From JAJTHC01 sp044348005 (GTDB lineage: Bacteria > Cyanobacteriota > Vampirovibrionia > Vampirovibrionales > JAJTHC01), in the NCBI GenBank assembly GCA_044348005.1, contig JBIKTR010000009.1:29275-93274 (forward strand): DNA of 64,000 nucleotides, given 5' to 3'. The stretch's first letter is position 1, and every line of letters begins with the position of its first letter. This document shows positions 33,933-42,715 of the stretch, in pieces. Both the position numbers and the translations under genes were made by a program. The notes beneath the pieces are model-generated. The model did no database searches and was not told where the DNA came from. It saw only the letters and a program-made list of their open reading frames with translations.

Positions 33933-35711
33933 ATGTCTCGTTATTCGCTGTTTGATCAAAACGCCACGGAACGCATTACGTGGGTGTACCCACAACAGAA
34001 CGCTGTGATTTATGAAGCGTCCACTTTTGTGCTGGGTTCTGTGGCTAAAGCCGTTCACACGTTGAAATTAAATGGTAACGAAGTCCCCCTGTATTTCAAT
34101 GAATCCGAAAACGCCTTTGCCCATGTGATTCCTCTAAATGAAGGAGAAAATCATTTGGAACTTGTGACCAACACAGGCGAAGCGTTGACTCGTCAAGTGA
34201 TTCGTCAAAGCCCGTGGCGCTTTTCAGAAGAGTCCAGCACACCGCTTTCTGCGGTGTTGCCTGAAGTGAGTCGTGTGCCTCGCTACTTAATAGGCCAGTC
34301 TTTTTCAGTTGAACTCAGGGCCATGCCTCACATTCAGCAGGTGTGGTTGAATCTCATTACAGAGGATGGCCAATTGATTTGTGAACTTCCCTTGCACTGT
34401 GACGACGCCTTTTTGCTTAATCCCAAACGCCCCACGCACGGGAAGCAAGTTTCTATGTTTGGGCAACTGCATTATGATGCCGATCATCCCCCGATTGACA
34501 AAGCCATTAAACGCTTTCATGGCGTGGTGGCCTTAACGCACCCTCTGTTATTTCATTTGCCTGACAGTCACCAGCTACAGTTACAGTACAAGGTGGTGAA
34601 TGACCAAGGCCACGTGAGTAGGGTGAATCTGGGGCAACGCGTTTGCCTGTGGCAGTTTCAACGCATGGTAGAAGTAACAGCAAGTTGCCAATCCTTTTAT
34701 GCGGGAACCAGTGCCAATGCGCAACGTTTGGCACTCATGCCTCCTCTTCATTCACACTTGCCCGTGGTTGGCCTGTGGGATGTAGATGCCTTTTTAATCC
34801 CTTCAAATGGTGCCTTTCCCTATTTACTTAAGGGAGGCAAACCCCTTCCACAAGCAGGCAAACCCAAACCCGCTGTTTTAGATGCCCTTTCCCTTGAAGA
34901 ACAGGAAGACCAGCTCACGAGCACTTTTTTGTTGACGCATCCTTGTGGGGTGACCTTACAGCCCAAGGCCCATGGCTTAGACGTTTCACTCTTGCCCATT
35001 GAAGCGGGCTTGAATCATCAACGTTACCTTCAAACGGACCTGCGGTGGGAAATAACCCCTGAAGGCGAAGGCCTTCGCCTTCACTTGCCTGTAGAATGGC
35101 CTCGCTATAAGGGGGTTGAAAGTCACTGGAATGAAGAGGGTCTGAGCTTAACCCTTCTTAAATTACCCCCCGAAAAAAAGGCGTGGCGTATTTTAATTGA
35201 TGCTGGCCATGGCGGAAAAGAAGACGGCACATGCGCTTTAAACGGCACGCTTGAAAAAACATGGACGCTTGAACTCGCCCAAAGAATCAAGCGCTTATTA
35301 GAAGAAGCGGGGGTGGAACACGTTTTTCTTACCCGAAACGAAGATATGAACCTTGGCTTGCGCGAACGCCAACAACTCGCGGAAGAGTTGCACGTGGATC
35401 TATGCCTGAGCGTGCATGCCAATGCCCTGCCAGACGGCCAAGATCCCACGGCACGAACAGGGGTTTCCGTGCATACGTACACGCCGTGGTCAGAAAAGGT
35501 AGGGGACGCTTTGCTTGATTCGCTTGCCCAAGTGCAAGGCAATGACGGGCGCTATGTGAGCAATTATGCCATGACTCGCTTGCCCCGTTGCATTTCTGTG
35601 TTGGTAGAATACGGCTACTTTATTCACCCCCAAGCGTATGTGCATTTGTTGGAAGAGGAGCGCCTTTGGCAGTTGGCTCATGCGACGGTGCACGGTCTAT
35701 TACACGCGTAA
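33933..35711 (+). CDS. N-acetylmuramoyl-L-alanine amidase, Amidase_3 C-terminal
   Basis: A protein of 592 residues from MSRYSLFDQ; AAGGA seven bases upstream supports this start over one 19 codons earlier. The C-terminal ~180 residues are a zinc amidase that cleaves stem peptides from MurNAc: LIDAGHGGKEDG (His), LEKTWTLELA (Glu), LCLSVHAN (His) and VLVEYGYF (catalytic Glu). The N-terminal ~400 residues contain beta-rich segments (VYPQQNAVIYEASTFVLGS, ALTRQVIRQ) and no clear AMIN domain. No signal peptide is evident, which is odd for an enzyme expected in the periplasm. The EVE gene starts 17 bases after the stop. Confidence 0.85.
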   Translation: MSRYSLFDQNATERITWVYPQQNAVIYEASTFVLGSVAKAVHTLKLNGNEVPLYFNESENAFAHVIPLNEGENHLELVTNTGEALTRQVIRQSPWRFSEESSTPLSAVLPEVSRVPRYLIGQSFSVELRAMPHIQQVWLNLITEDGQLICELPLHCDDAFLLNPKRPTHGKQVSMFGQLHYDADHPPIDKAIKRFHGVVALTHPLLFHLPDSHQLQLQYKVVNDQGHVSRVNLGQRVCLWQFQRMVEVTASCQSFYAGTSANAQRLALMPPLHSHLPVVGLWDVDAFLIPSNGAFPYLLKGGKPLPQAGKPKPAVLDALSLEEQEDQLTSTFLLTHPCGVTLQPKAHGLDVSLLPIEAGLNHQRYLQTDLRWEITPEGEGLRLHLPVEWPRYKGVESHWNEEGLSLTLLKLPPEKKAWRILIDAGHGGKEDGTCALNGTLEKTWTLELAQRIKRLLEEAGVEHVFLTRNEDMNLGLRERQQLAEELHVDLCLSVHANALPDGQDPTARTGVSVHTYTPWSEKVGDALLDSLAQVQGNDGRYVSNYAMTRLPRCISVLVEYGYFIHPQAYVHLLEEERLWQLAHATVHGLLHA

Positions 35712-35728
35712 ATAAAAAGGAAACGACG

Positions 35729-36145
35729 ATGACACAATACTGGCTCATTAAATCGGAACCCTATAAGTTTTCATGGGACGACCTCGTGCGTTTGGGGCGG
35801 GATCACTGGGATGGCATACGTAACTTTCAGGCCCGAAACAACCTAAAGGCCATGAAAAAAGGGGACATTTGCCTGTTTTACCATAGCAACGAAGGCAAAG
35901 AAATCGTGGGGCTGGCTCAAGTCGTCACTGAACACTACCCCGATCCAACCGATGAAACGGGGAAATGGGTCGTGGTGGATGTTGTGCCGCTTAAGCCGTT
36001 TAAGCGTTTTGTGACTTTGGCCGAAATTAAAGCCACACCAGAACTAGCCAATATGGCGTTGTTAAAGCAAATGCGCTTAAGTGTGGCGCCTGTTCGTGCG
36101 GAAGAATTTGAGTGGCTTTTAAAACGGGGTGAAACGTCCCTGTAA
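35729..36145 (+). CDS. EVE-domain protein
   Basis: A protein of 138 residues. EVE domains are PUA/YTH-like folds thought to bind modified bases. The family pattern is complete: YWLIKSEPYKFSWDDL, WDGIRNFQARNNLKAMKKGD, FYHSNEGKEIVGLAQV and the closing LMLLKQMRLSVAPV-type segment (here LLKQMRLSVAPV). AAGGAAA eight bases before the ATG supports the start. It is probably cotranscribed with the amidase upstream. A repeat-filled gap follows. Confidence 0.92.
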   Translation: MTQYWLIKSEPYKFSWDDLVRLGRDHWDGIRNFQARNNLKAMKKGDICLFYHSNEGKEIVGLAQVVTEHYPDPTDETGKWVVVDVVPLKPFKRFVTLAEIKATPELANMALLKQMRLSVAPVRAEEFEWLLKRGETSL

Positions 36146-36157
36146 AAGGCGAATGCG

Positions 36158-36238
36158 TATAGAAGTTTTTGTGAAAGGGCGTTTTACTCCCTCTCCCTTT
36201 GGGAGAGGGTTGGGGTGAGGGTCCTGAGATGCCCAGTT
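36158..36238 (+). repeat. Half of a family A element
   Basis: TATAGAAGTTTTTGTGAAAG, then the CTCCCTCTCCC...GGGAGAGGG palindrome and GTTGGGGTGAGGG, then a ...GATGCCCAGT segment, follow the same order as in the copy at 61941-62100. The right half is missing. Confidence 0.65.
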
Positions 36239-36240
36239 GT

Positions 36241-36365
36241 CGCTGGTGCTGGGGTTTCTCGCTCTGATGACCGACCAGCGTTAAAAGGGAACTAGAAAAC
36301 CCAAGCACCAGCGTTAAACGGAGCGAGAAAACCCAAACACCAGCTCAAAACGGAGCGAGAAACCC
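36241..36365. repeat. Inverted and direct repeat cluster
   Basis: CGCTGGTGCTGGGGTTTCTC at 36241 is repeated inverted at about 36291-36313 (GAAAACCCAAGCACCAGCG). The motif GGAGCGAGAAAACCCAAACA or close variants recurs directly twice more up to 36365. No coding function is evident. Confidence 0.6.
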
Positions 36366-36487
36366 CAAAAATCGTGCAGTTTAGCCACTAGGCAAAGGGC
36401 TAAAAAATAGGGTATACTGAAAAAGAGTGGCTTTTTTCAAGAAGCCTTCACAACCCAGCACATTCCTTGAAAATCGAACAAAAATCA

Positions 36488-36620
36488 GACTTTCGTGGCC
36501 AGAAAACGGACTTTCGTGGCCAGAAAACGGACTTTCGTGGCCAGAAATCAGACTTTCGTGGCCAGAAAACGGACTTTCGTGGCCAGAAAACCGACTTTTG
36601 TGGCCAGAAAATCGACTTTC
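36488..36620. repeat. Tandem array of a 21-bp unit
   Basis: Six full units and a partial seventh, each beginning GACTTT(C/T)GTGGCCAGAAA and ending in a variable ACG, TCA, ACC or ATC. Every unit carries the palindromic core TGGCCA exactly 21 bases from the next. There are no unique spacers, so it is not a CRISPR array. It sits about 100 bases upstream of the MFS transporter gene. Confidence 0.85.
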
Positions 36621-36722
36621 CGACACACGAAATTAGGGCATTTTTTACATCTTAAAGACGCTTCGACTTTTTTGTGCTTTGGCGGTAGAATAAAAACACC
36701 CTAAGCCCAGCAAAGTGACCCC

Positions 36723-37994
36723 ATGCCTCATTTATTGGATTCCTTTCGTCAAATGCCGTCACGGCTCTATAAAATCGTGCTAATTGAAGCCATTTCAAGC
36801 TTTGGGACGTTTTTTACGTTTGTGGCCAGTATGGCGTTGTATATGGAGCTGACGGGGGATGTGAGTTCTTGGTTTTGGGTGCCGTTGATTAAAGCCATCG
36901 TGCCGTTGGTGGCCAGCCCCATCACGCTAAAATTGCTCAAGCATCAAAAAGCTTGCCCATCTACGGGTTGGGTATTGGGTCTAAACATCCTAGGCATAGC
37001 TATTTTGGCCACTTTCCATACGATTGAAGTGTTCTTTGTAGTGACGGCCTTTATGGCGTGGTTGGACACCCTGGCTCAGCCGTTTTATCGGCAATGGGCC
37101 AGTGAACAAATCCATGAAGATGACTTGCTCAATTATAACGTCACGGGTGAAACCCTGCGTTGGGTGCTGTTTACGGTGGCCTTGGGGCTTTCAGGGTTGG
37201 TGACGGCTCACTTTAAGGCGTTTGCTTGCTATTGGGTGGATGTTGCCGCCACGATGCTGGCGTTTTTGATGTGGTGGGGCGTCCGTAAAGAGCTTGCAAC
37301 CCCTCGTTTTACGGGGGAATCTGTGATGGAAGACCTGCAAGAGCGAGAAGAGAAAACAGGGCTTTTGGCCGTTTTTCACAACGCGCGATGGGATTTACTG
37401 TTTGGTTCGCCGTTGGTGACGATTTTATGCTTCACTTACTGGGCCATGAACACGATTTCCGCGTTTCAAGGGGGGTTGGCCTTGCCCTTTGTGGCTGAAA
37501 ATGGCTGGAAACCCGAAGTCACCCACGCCAGTTATATGTACGCCATGCTGGCCCTAGGCGGTTTGATTGCCTTTGTGCTACAGCAAAACAAGCGCATTAA
37601 ACACGGCCTAACCACCGCGAGCTTGGGCTTGTTGGCGATTATGATTACCCTAGACGCTTCAGGCGCCTTGGGCAAAGTGCTGGCGAGAAGCAACTTCCCA
37701 CTGGTGTTGGGTATTCAAGCCATTTTTGGCGCCGTGATTATGTTTTTAAATGCCATGTTAAACACCCGCCTGCAACGCCAAGCAGGCCCTGAACACACGG
37801 GCGAAGTGTTTGGTATTTTGGTTACGGTGCAAAAATCGTTACGGATTTTGGGCTATGCGGGTTCAGGCTTGATGATGAAGTTTGTTCCGTGGGGGGGGCA
37901 TTGGGGGTTTGTGCTTTCTTCAGCGCTTGAATACTTGGTGGTAGGGGCTATTTTGGTGGCTCAACAAGCGCAACAAAAGGATCGCTCACGCTAG
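36723..37994 (+). CDS. Major facilitator superfamily transporter
   Basis: A protein of 423 residues with about twelve hydrophobic segments and a cytoplasmic loop in the middle (ESVMEDLQEREEKTG, about 200-215). The opening (LYKIVLIEAISSFGTFFTFVASMALYMEL, quoted in part as ISSFGTFFTFVASMAL) fits MFS helix 1. The layout resembles efflux-type MFS proteins, but no substrate can be named. The gene is preceded by the 21-bp repeat array and followed by a terminator. Confidence 0.8.
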   Translation: MPHLLDSFRQMPSRLYKIVLIEAISSFGTFFTFVASMALYMELTGDVSSWFWVPLIKAIVPLVASPITLKLLKHQKACPSTGWVLGLNILGIAILATFHTIEVFFVVTAFMAWLDTLAQPFYRQWASEQIHEDDLLNYNVTGETLRWVLFTVALGLSGLVTAHFKAFACYWVDVAATMLAFLMWWGVRKELATPRFTGESVMEDLQEREEKTGLLAVFHNARWDLLFGSPLVTILCFTYWAMNTISAFQGGLALPFVAENGWKPEVTHASYMYAMLALGGLIAFVLQQNKRIKHGLTTASLGLLAIMITLDASGALGKVLARSNFPLVLGIQAIFGAVIMFLNAMLNTRLQRQAGPEHTGEVFGILVTVQKSLRILGYAGSGLMMKFVPWGGHWGFVLSSALEYLVVGAILVAQQAQQKDRSR

Positions 37995-38005
37995 AGTCAT
38001 TCTTT

Positions 38006-38036
38006 CAAAAAAGTGTTTAAAAAAGCACTTTTTTTG
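38006..38036 (+). terminator. Rho-independent terminator after the MFS gene
   Basis: AAAAAAGTG - loop - CACTTTTTTT, with the T run continuing the stem. Symmetric A/T flanks could allow bidirectional use. Confidence 0.7.
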
Positions 38037-38090
38037 GTGTTTGAGATATAATGGAAGTATCGTTTTTTTTTGAGTAAAAAGGAGTTTGCC

Positions 38091-39494
38091 ATGCTTACGT
38101 TTGATTTTAGCAATTTGTCCATTCAAAAGGTGGGGGCGCAACACGGCCTAGATTTAGACGCGGAAGTGCAAAACCACCATCACGCCCTTGAAACAGCGGT
38201 GCGTGAACTGTATGAAAGTCGTCATAGCGTTGGGGCTTGGACGAAATGGCTCAACCTAGGTAAGCATCAAGATTTGGCCTTTGCCTTAAAGTCCTATGCA
38301 GAATCGGCCAAAGGCAAGTACGACGATCTCATCGTCTTGGGGATTGGGGGGTCTTCACTGGGGGGGATTGCGCTTTTAAAAGCCTTATTGCACCCGTACT
38401 GGAACAATTTAAGCCATGAACAACGCCAAGGCTACCCGCGCTTTCACTTTGTAGACAACGTCGATGCGGATGTGATTCAAGGGCTCTGCGATGTGGTGGA
38501 TTTAAATCGTACGCTTATCAACGTGATTTCAAAATCAGGCACAACGGCTGAAACCATGTCCGCCTTCATGTTTTTTAAAGAAAAGTTTGATCGCACCCTT
38601 GAAAATCCTGAAAAAGACTTGCGTAAACATTTGGTCTTCACCACGGACAAACAAACCGGTATTCTGCGAGAACTGGCCGATCGCTTGCATGTGACGAGTT
38701 TTGAAGTGCCCGATGATGTGGGCGGGCGATTTTCTATTTTTTCTGCGGTGGGCTTACTTCCTGCCGCGCTTTGCGGGTTAGATGTCGCCGAATTTCAACG
38801 CGGTTTGCAAGACTTTGAAGCCGTCTTGTCCAATCCAAACCCGCATGAAAATCCCGCCGCTCAAAATGCCTTATTCCAAGTCCTTCATTACAAGGCGGGT
38901 AAACCCATTTCGGTGTTAATGCCCTATAGCACGCGTTTGGCCTTTGTGGCGGACTGGTACGTACAACTATGGGCTGAATCGCTTGGCAAAGCCACCTCAA
39001 AATCCGGCGAAACCATCCATGTGGGCCCCACCCCTTTAAAGGCCGTTGGCGCAACGGATCAACACAGCCAAGTCCAGCTCTACAATGAAGGCCCCTTTGA
39101 CAAAGTCTTTACCTTTATTGAAGTAGAAGCGCCTGATCATCCCACCCTCATTCCCAACAGCTTGCCTGAAGTGTCGGCGTTGTCCTACATGGCCAACAAA
39201 GGCTTCCACGAACTTTTAAGCGCTGAATTTGTGGCCACGCGTTCAAGCCTAACCCGTAACCAACGGCCGAACGCCACGGTGCGTTTGCCAAAGGTGGATG
39301 CCTACCACTTTGCCCAGCTCTTGTACTTCTTTGAAGTTCAAACGGCGTTGGCAGGTAGCCTTCTTAATATCGATCCCTTTGATCAACCCGGAGTTGAACT
39401 AGGCAAGCAATACACCCATGCCTTAATGGGACGCAAAGGCTACGAACATTTGGTGGCCGAAGCCAAGGGAGATATTCCTGTTTCAACGACATAA
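38091..39494 (+). CDS. pgi: Glucose-6-phosphate isomerase
   Basis: A protein of 467 residues from MLTFDFSNL. AAGGAG lies seven bases upstream, which is better than the ORF extension seven codons earlier. It interconverts glucose 6-phosphate and fructose 6-phosphate. Sugar-phosphate-binding motifs are present: VLGIGGSSLGG (about 80-90) and VISKSGTTAETM (about 145-156). Catalytic positions are in DDVGGRFS (about 203-210) and the C-terminal GVELGKQY (about 440). It is the shorter bacterial form rather than the E. coli length. A perfect TATAAT lies at 38047-38052. Confidence 0.96.
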   Translation: MLTFDFSNLSIQKVGAQHGLDLDAEVQNHHHALETAVRELYESRHSVGAWTKWLNLGKHQDLAFALKSYAESAKGKYDDLIVLGIGGSSLGGIALLKALLHPYWNNLSHEQRQGYPRFHFVDNVDADVIQGLCDVVDLNRTLINVISKSGTTAETMSAFMFFKEKFDRTLENPEKDLRKHLVFTTDKQTGILRELADRLHVTSFEVPDDVGGRFSIFSAVGLLPAALCGLDVAEFQRGLQDFEAVLSNPNPHENPAAQNALFQVLHYKAGKPISVLMPYSTRLAFVADWYVQLWAESLGKATSKSGETIHVGPTPLKAVGATDQHSQVQLYNEGPFDKVFTFIEVEAPDHPTLIPNSLPEVSALSYMANKGFHELLSAEFVATRSSLTRNQRPNATVRLPKVDAYHFAQLLYFFEVQTALAGSLLNIDPFDQPGVELGKQYTHALMGRKGYEHLVAEAKGDIPVSTT

Positions 39495-39515
39495 CTTTGG
39501 CGTGATTCAGAGGCG

Positions 39516-39545
39516 CCTCAATGTAACAATTTAGTTACATTGAGG
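39516..39545 (+). terminator. Hairpin after pgi
   Basis: A perfect 12-bp stem CCTCAATGTAAC / GTTACATTGAGG with a 6-base loop. The T tract is weak, but the position fits a terminator separating pgi from the riboswitch. Confidence 0.65.
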
Positions 39546-39602
39546 GTTCATGTTACTTTTACGCGTATTTTTACTCTAAGATGACTTTAATAAATCTTTC
39601 AT

Positions 39603-39704
39603 ACAGTAGGGGTGCTAGAACCAAAAGTCTGGCTGAGATGTTGATTCAACGGTGACAACAAACCCTTAAACCTGATCTGGGTAATGCCAGCGGAGGGAAC
39701 TTCT
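39603..39704 (+). ncRNA. TPP (THI-box) riboswitch
   Basis: The conserved aptamer blocks occur in the right order and spacing: AGGGGTGCTAGA, GGCTGAGATG, ACCCTTAAACCTGATC, CTGGGTAATGCCAG and CGGAGGGAACTT. Stem P3 (CTAGA/TCTGG) and stem P5 (CTGG/CCAG) pair, and GTTG...CAAC forms the variable stem. P1 is short (AGT/ACT). The GGAGG inside the 3' strand (39692-39696) is nine bases before the ATG of the next gene. Ligand binding would therefore hide the SD, implying translational repression by thiamin pyrophosphate. Confidence 0.93.
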
Positions 39705-39705
39705 T

Positions 39706-40635
39706 ATGTTGCGTGTTTCAACGCCTTCTTTTTCTCGTTATGCCTTTCTTTCAACCCCTTCACCCCTTGTGGTGAAACAGGACGCCATGAAACCTGTGAC
39801 TTCTTCACCCCCCTTAATGAAGCCCGCCCTGCAACGCCAAGGGCGTGGCTACGACGCATGGATCCCTAAAACCCTTTCAAACAATGCGAAATCACTGCTG
39901 GTGAAGACCTTAGAATGGGCAGAAGTCAACGGCGTTGCCACGACACAAGCACAAGTCACAGCCCTTGCAAATTCGTTTGAATCAGCGCTGAATGTGGGTC
40001 AAACTCAAGTGATGAAAGACATTCAAACCCATTTACAGCTCGATGCAAACCACCCCCACTACAACAGTTTAAAGGGCAATTTAAGCACGAAGATCAAAGG
40101 GGGCGAACAAATCAAAGGGCTTGTTAAATGGTTACTGACCTTAGAATATGTGCCCTCTTCCATCATGATGCTTTTTGTCACCAATCGCATTTACAATGAA
40201 ATGCAGGCGCGTCAAAGCATTACCCCTGAACAAAAAAAAGTGCTGATGCGTCAAGAAATTGCACGCCAAGGCGTAGGCGCTGGCATGCATGTGGCCCGAA
40301 CCTTAATCGGGTTTGAAACCGTGGTGTGGGTAATGCACCTAATGAAGCGACACCCCAACGTGCGCCAAGCGGGCGAACAGCTGATGAAGCACCCTTCGCC
40401 ATTACAGCAAAAACTGGGGAAAAGCTTGCAGTGTATGGCCCATTACATGCAAAAAACATGGAACACCTTGTATGGGGATGGCAATCAAACCGTGGCGTCC
40501 ATTGCGTCACTGATGCTGATTAACATTTTGACCTATGGCATTACGCGCCCGCTTATGGTAAATATGGCATTTTTTGGCTTGCATACCACTGAAGAAGGCC
40601 TTGAATCAGACGCTAAACAGCGAAACAAACCCTAG
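39706..40635 (+). CDS. Unknown membrane protein under TPP riboswitch control
   Basis: A protein of 309 residues, not recognised. The start is fixed by the GGAGG within the riboswitch. A Ser/Pro/Thr-rich N-terminus (about 1-50) ends in LQRQGRGYDAW. A soluble helical part (about 55-140) follows, then three hydrophobic segments: VPSSIMMLFVTNRIY (about 152), GMHVARTLIGFETVVWVMH (about 195) and ASLMLINILTYGITRPLM (about 268). It has no similarity I can see to ThiC, ThiM, ThiT, ThiQ, PnuT or other thiamin proteins. It could be a thiamin-related transporter component, or the riboswitch may have been captured from elsewhere. Confidence 0.7.
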   Translation: MLRVSTPSFSRYAFLSTPSPLVVKQDAMKPVTSSPPLMKPALQRQGRGYDAWIPKTLSNNAKSLLVKTLEWAEVNGVATTQAQVTALANSFESALNVGQTQVMKDIQTHLQLDANHPHYNSLKGNLSTKIKGGEQIKGLVKWLLTLEYVPSSIMMLFVTNRIYNEMQARQSITPEQKKVLMRQEIARQGVGAGMHVARTLIGFETVVWVMHLMKRHPNVRQAGEQLMKHPSPLQQKLGKSLQCMAHYMQKTWNTLYGDGNQTVASIASLMLINILTYGITRPLMVNMAFFGLHTTEEGLESDAKQRNKP

Positions 40636-40660
40636 ACCTTTTGAAAGGTTGGCGTTATGC

Positions 40661-40810
40661 TATAGTATCCGCGAGATAAAACGGTCTATGGTCTCTTCGT
40701 TGTCGCGACGATTTTTTTGTTTGGTTATGGTCGTTTATGTACACGCCCGCACAAAAAAATCTAGGCTCCTAGAATAGCCTCATCGCCTGTTTTATCTTTC
40801 GAACACTATA
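40661..40810. repeat. Complete family B MITE-like element (150 bp)
   Basis: The left end TATAGTATCCGCGAGATAAA and the right end CTTTCGAACACTATA are inverted repeats. The interior has TCTTCGTTGTCGCGACG, CACGCCCGCACAAAAAAA and GGCTCCTAGAATAGCCT. It lies between the riboswitch-controlled gene and proB and matches the element at 14188-14337 in length and content. Confidence 0.8.
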
Positions 40811-40849
40811 ATACCAATCCACAGATTTGAAGTTTGAAGAGGTCGCCCC

Positions 40850-42070
40850 ATGCCCGAACATGCCCGCCATTGCCACGCCATTGAAGAGGCCTTGCACCAA
40901 GCGACTTGCCTTGTTGTAAAACTCGGCAGTCAAGTCATTGTGGATGAACAAGGGCGTTTGGCCATTGATCGCATTGCCAGTTATGTAAAACAACTATCCG
41001 CGTTGCATCACCAAGGCAAACGCGTGGTGATTGTCTCTTCAGGGGCGGTGGCCTTGGGTCGCCAACGCCTAAAGCTCAGTCCTGAACTTCCCCTCACCCC
41101 AGAACAAAAACAAAGCTGTGCGGCCATTGGTCAATCGCTCATGATGACGATGTATCATCAATTTTTTAGGCATTATTCCTTAGAAGTCGCCCAAGTGCTG
41201 GTGAACCCCAGCGATTTTTCGGATCGCCAACGCTACAACCGCTTAAAAACCCTTTTACATAGCCTACTAGAACTCGGTATTATTCCCATTGTCAACGAAA
41301 ATGACGCCATTCCCGATTTACAGTGCTTTGACGAACAATGGGCCAGCAGTCGCCTTTCCCCCTTTAGTGACAACGACAAGCTTGCGGCCCTGATTTCGGC
41401 GCAAGTCAATGCTCACCTGCTTATTATATTGTCAAACGTGGAAGGCTTATATACGGCCAATCCCTTTAAAGAAAAGACGGCCAAACGCTTAACGTATATC
41501 AGCGATTTAAGTGCGTTAGAAGGTATTGACACATCAGGCAAAACGAGCTTGGGGCGCGGAGGCATGGCTTCAAAATTGCAGGCCGCAGAACTGGCAAGCT
41601 TTGCAGGGTCTCATGTGGTGATTGCCAGTGGTTTAACCCATCAATCGATTGAACAATTGTTGGAGTTTAGAGGGGACAATGGCGATTTTCCAGCGACGTT
41701 TATTACTGCCAAAAACACGCAAGACACGCGATACAAACAGTGGATCGGTATGGCATCTGGCTATAACGGGGTAATTGTGATCAATCACGGGGCGGCCAAC
41801 GCCTTGTTGAAGCAAGGGGCGTCCTTGCTGGCGGTTGGGGTGGTGGATGTACTCGGGCAGTTTTACGCGGGAGATGTGGTGGCCGTGCATGTGGAAGGGC
41901 TATTGAATGAGGTGGCGCGGGGCATTGTGCAGTATTCCGCCACGGAACTGGCCTTGATTAAGGGCTTGCAGTCTCAAGCCATTCAGGAAACCTTAAAGCG
42001 TACGGATGTGGAAGTCATTCACCGAGACAAGCTGGTGGTCGAACGTGTCAATGAAGATCGTGTTTTGTAA
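40850..42070 (+). CDS. proB: Glutamate 5-kinase
   Basis: A protein of 406 residues. It phosphorylates glutamate in the first step of proline synthesis. The amino-acid-kinase domain shows LVVKLGSQVIVDE (about 21), VVIVSSGAVALGRQ (about 59), PIVNENDAIP (about 145) and SDNDKLAALISAQV (about 172). A C-terminal PUA domain is present (GAANALLKQGASLLAVGV, then GDVVAVH), as in E. coli ProB. The protein has about 25 extra residues at its end. A GAGG with long spacing precedes the ATG. proA is not adjacent. Confidence 0.94.
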   Translation: MPEHARHCHAIEEALHQATCLVVKLGSQVIVDEQGRLAIDRIASYVKQLSALHHQGKRVVIVSSGAVALGRQRLKLSPELPLTPEQKQSCAAIGQSLMMTMYHQFFRHYSLEVAQVLVNPSDFSDRQRYNRLKTLLHSLLELGIIPIVNENDAIPDLQCFDEQWASSRLSPFSDNDKLAALISAQVNAHLLIILSNVEGLYTANPFKEKTAKRLTYISDLSALEGIDTSGKTSLGRGGMASKLQAAELASFAGSHVVIASGLTHQSIEQLLEFRGDNGDFPATFITAKNTQDTRYKQWIGMASGYNGVIVINHGAANALLKQGASLLAVGVVDVLGQFYAGDVVAVHVEGLLNEVARGIVQYSATELALIKGLQSQAIQETLKRTDVEVIHRDKLVVERVNEDRVL

Positions 42071-42167
42071 AAAAACGTTACAAAACAGGGAGCATTGTTT
42101 AAAAATGAGGGGGTTTTATCCCCTTGATGCTATACTTAATGTAAAGAAGCGATAGGATTTTTCTTCA

Positions 42168-42704
42168 ATGGTTTTTGTATCTCCCCCCCAAGCAATAGCC
42201 CTTTCTTCTTCGACGGCTTTGCCTATGCTTCGCCAAGGTGCGAACCCTCAAAAGCTGGCCTTGCCCGCTTCCTTGATTCCAGCCAACCCCACCAACCCCA
42301 ACGGCCTCACTCTGGCGGATGCAGAAGAATTACATAGCCGTAAGTGGAAAACGGCTCTAATGGATGTGATTCCTTTTGTTGCGCCGATAAAATTAGCGTG
42401 GGATGCTCTGTTCTTCAATCCCAGCAAAGCCGCCGTCAATCGCGAAGATTTTTTACACGGAGAACGGTCTTATCCCAGTGCGATTTTGCAAGAAAAACGC
42501 AAGAAGAATGCCCAACTCAAGGCAGGTGTCATTCCTGCGCTTCTAGGGATTTCCTTAGGGTTACTGATAGATCTCATCCCCGCCTTGCGAAACAAAGATG
42601 TCTTGACTAGAATGGCTATATGCTCAATTCCTTCTGTTTTAACCGTCTTGGGCTACAGCCTGTTGGAAAATCCCAAAGCCAAGGACTTTAACGAACAATT
42701 TTAA
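42168..42704 (+). CDS. Hypothetical small membrane protein
   Basis: A protein of 178 residues, not recognised. The N-terminal 45 residues are Ser/Pro/Ala/Leu-rich with the motif MLRQGANPQKLALP. Two or three hydrophobic segments follow: MDVIPFVAPIKLAWDALFF (about 64), VIPALLGISLGLLIDLIP (about 120) and SIPSVLTVLGYSLLE (about 153). A -10-like TATACT lies about 38 bases upstream. The uracil-DNA glycosylase gene starts 11 bases after the stop, so they may be cotranscribed. Confidence 0.6.
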   Translation: MVFVSPPQAIALSSSTALPMLRQGANPQKLALPASLIPANPTNPNGLTLADAEELHSRKWKTALMDVIPFVAPIKLAWDALFFNPSKAAVNREDFLHGERSYPSAILQEKRKKNAQLKAGVIPALLGISLGLLIDLIPALRNKDVLTRMAICSIPSVLTVLGYSLLENPKAKDFNEQF

Positions 42705-42715
42705 AATAGGGATTG

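Noticed and set aside
36488..36620. Possible CRISPR array
   Set aside because: The 21-base units are directly joined with no unique spacers, and no cas gene is nearby. It is a tandem repeat.
36381..36655. Open frames through the 21-bp array (repeated SGHES-like or RGQKTDF-like heptapeptides)
   Set aside because: A 21-base unit is a multiple of three, so every frame stays open by chance. There is no SD and no other coding sign.
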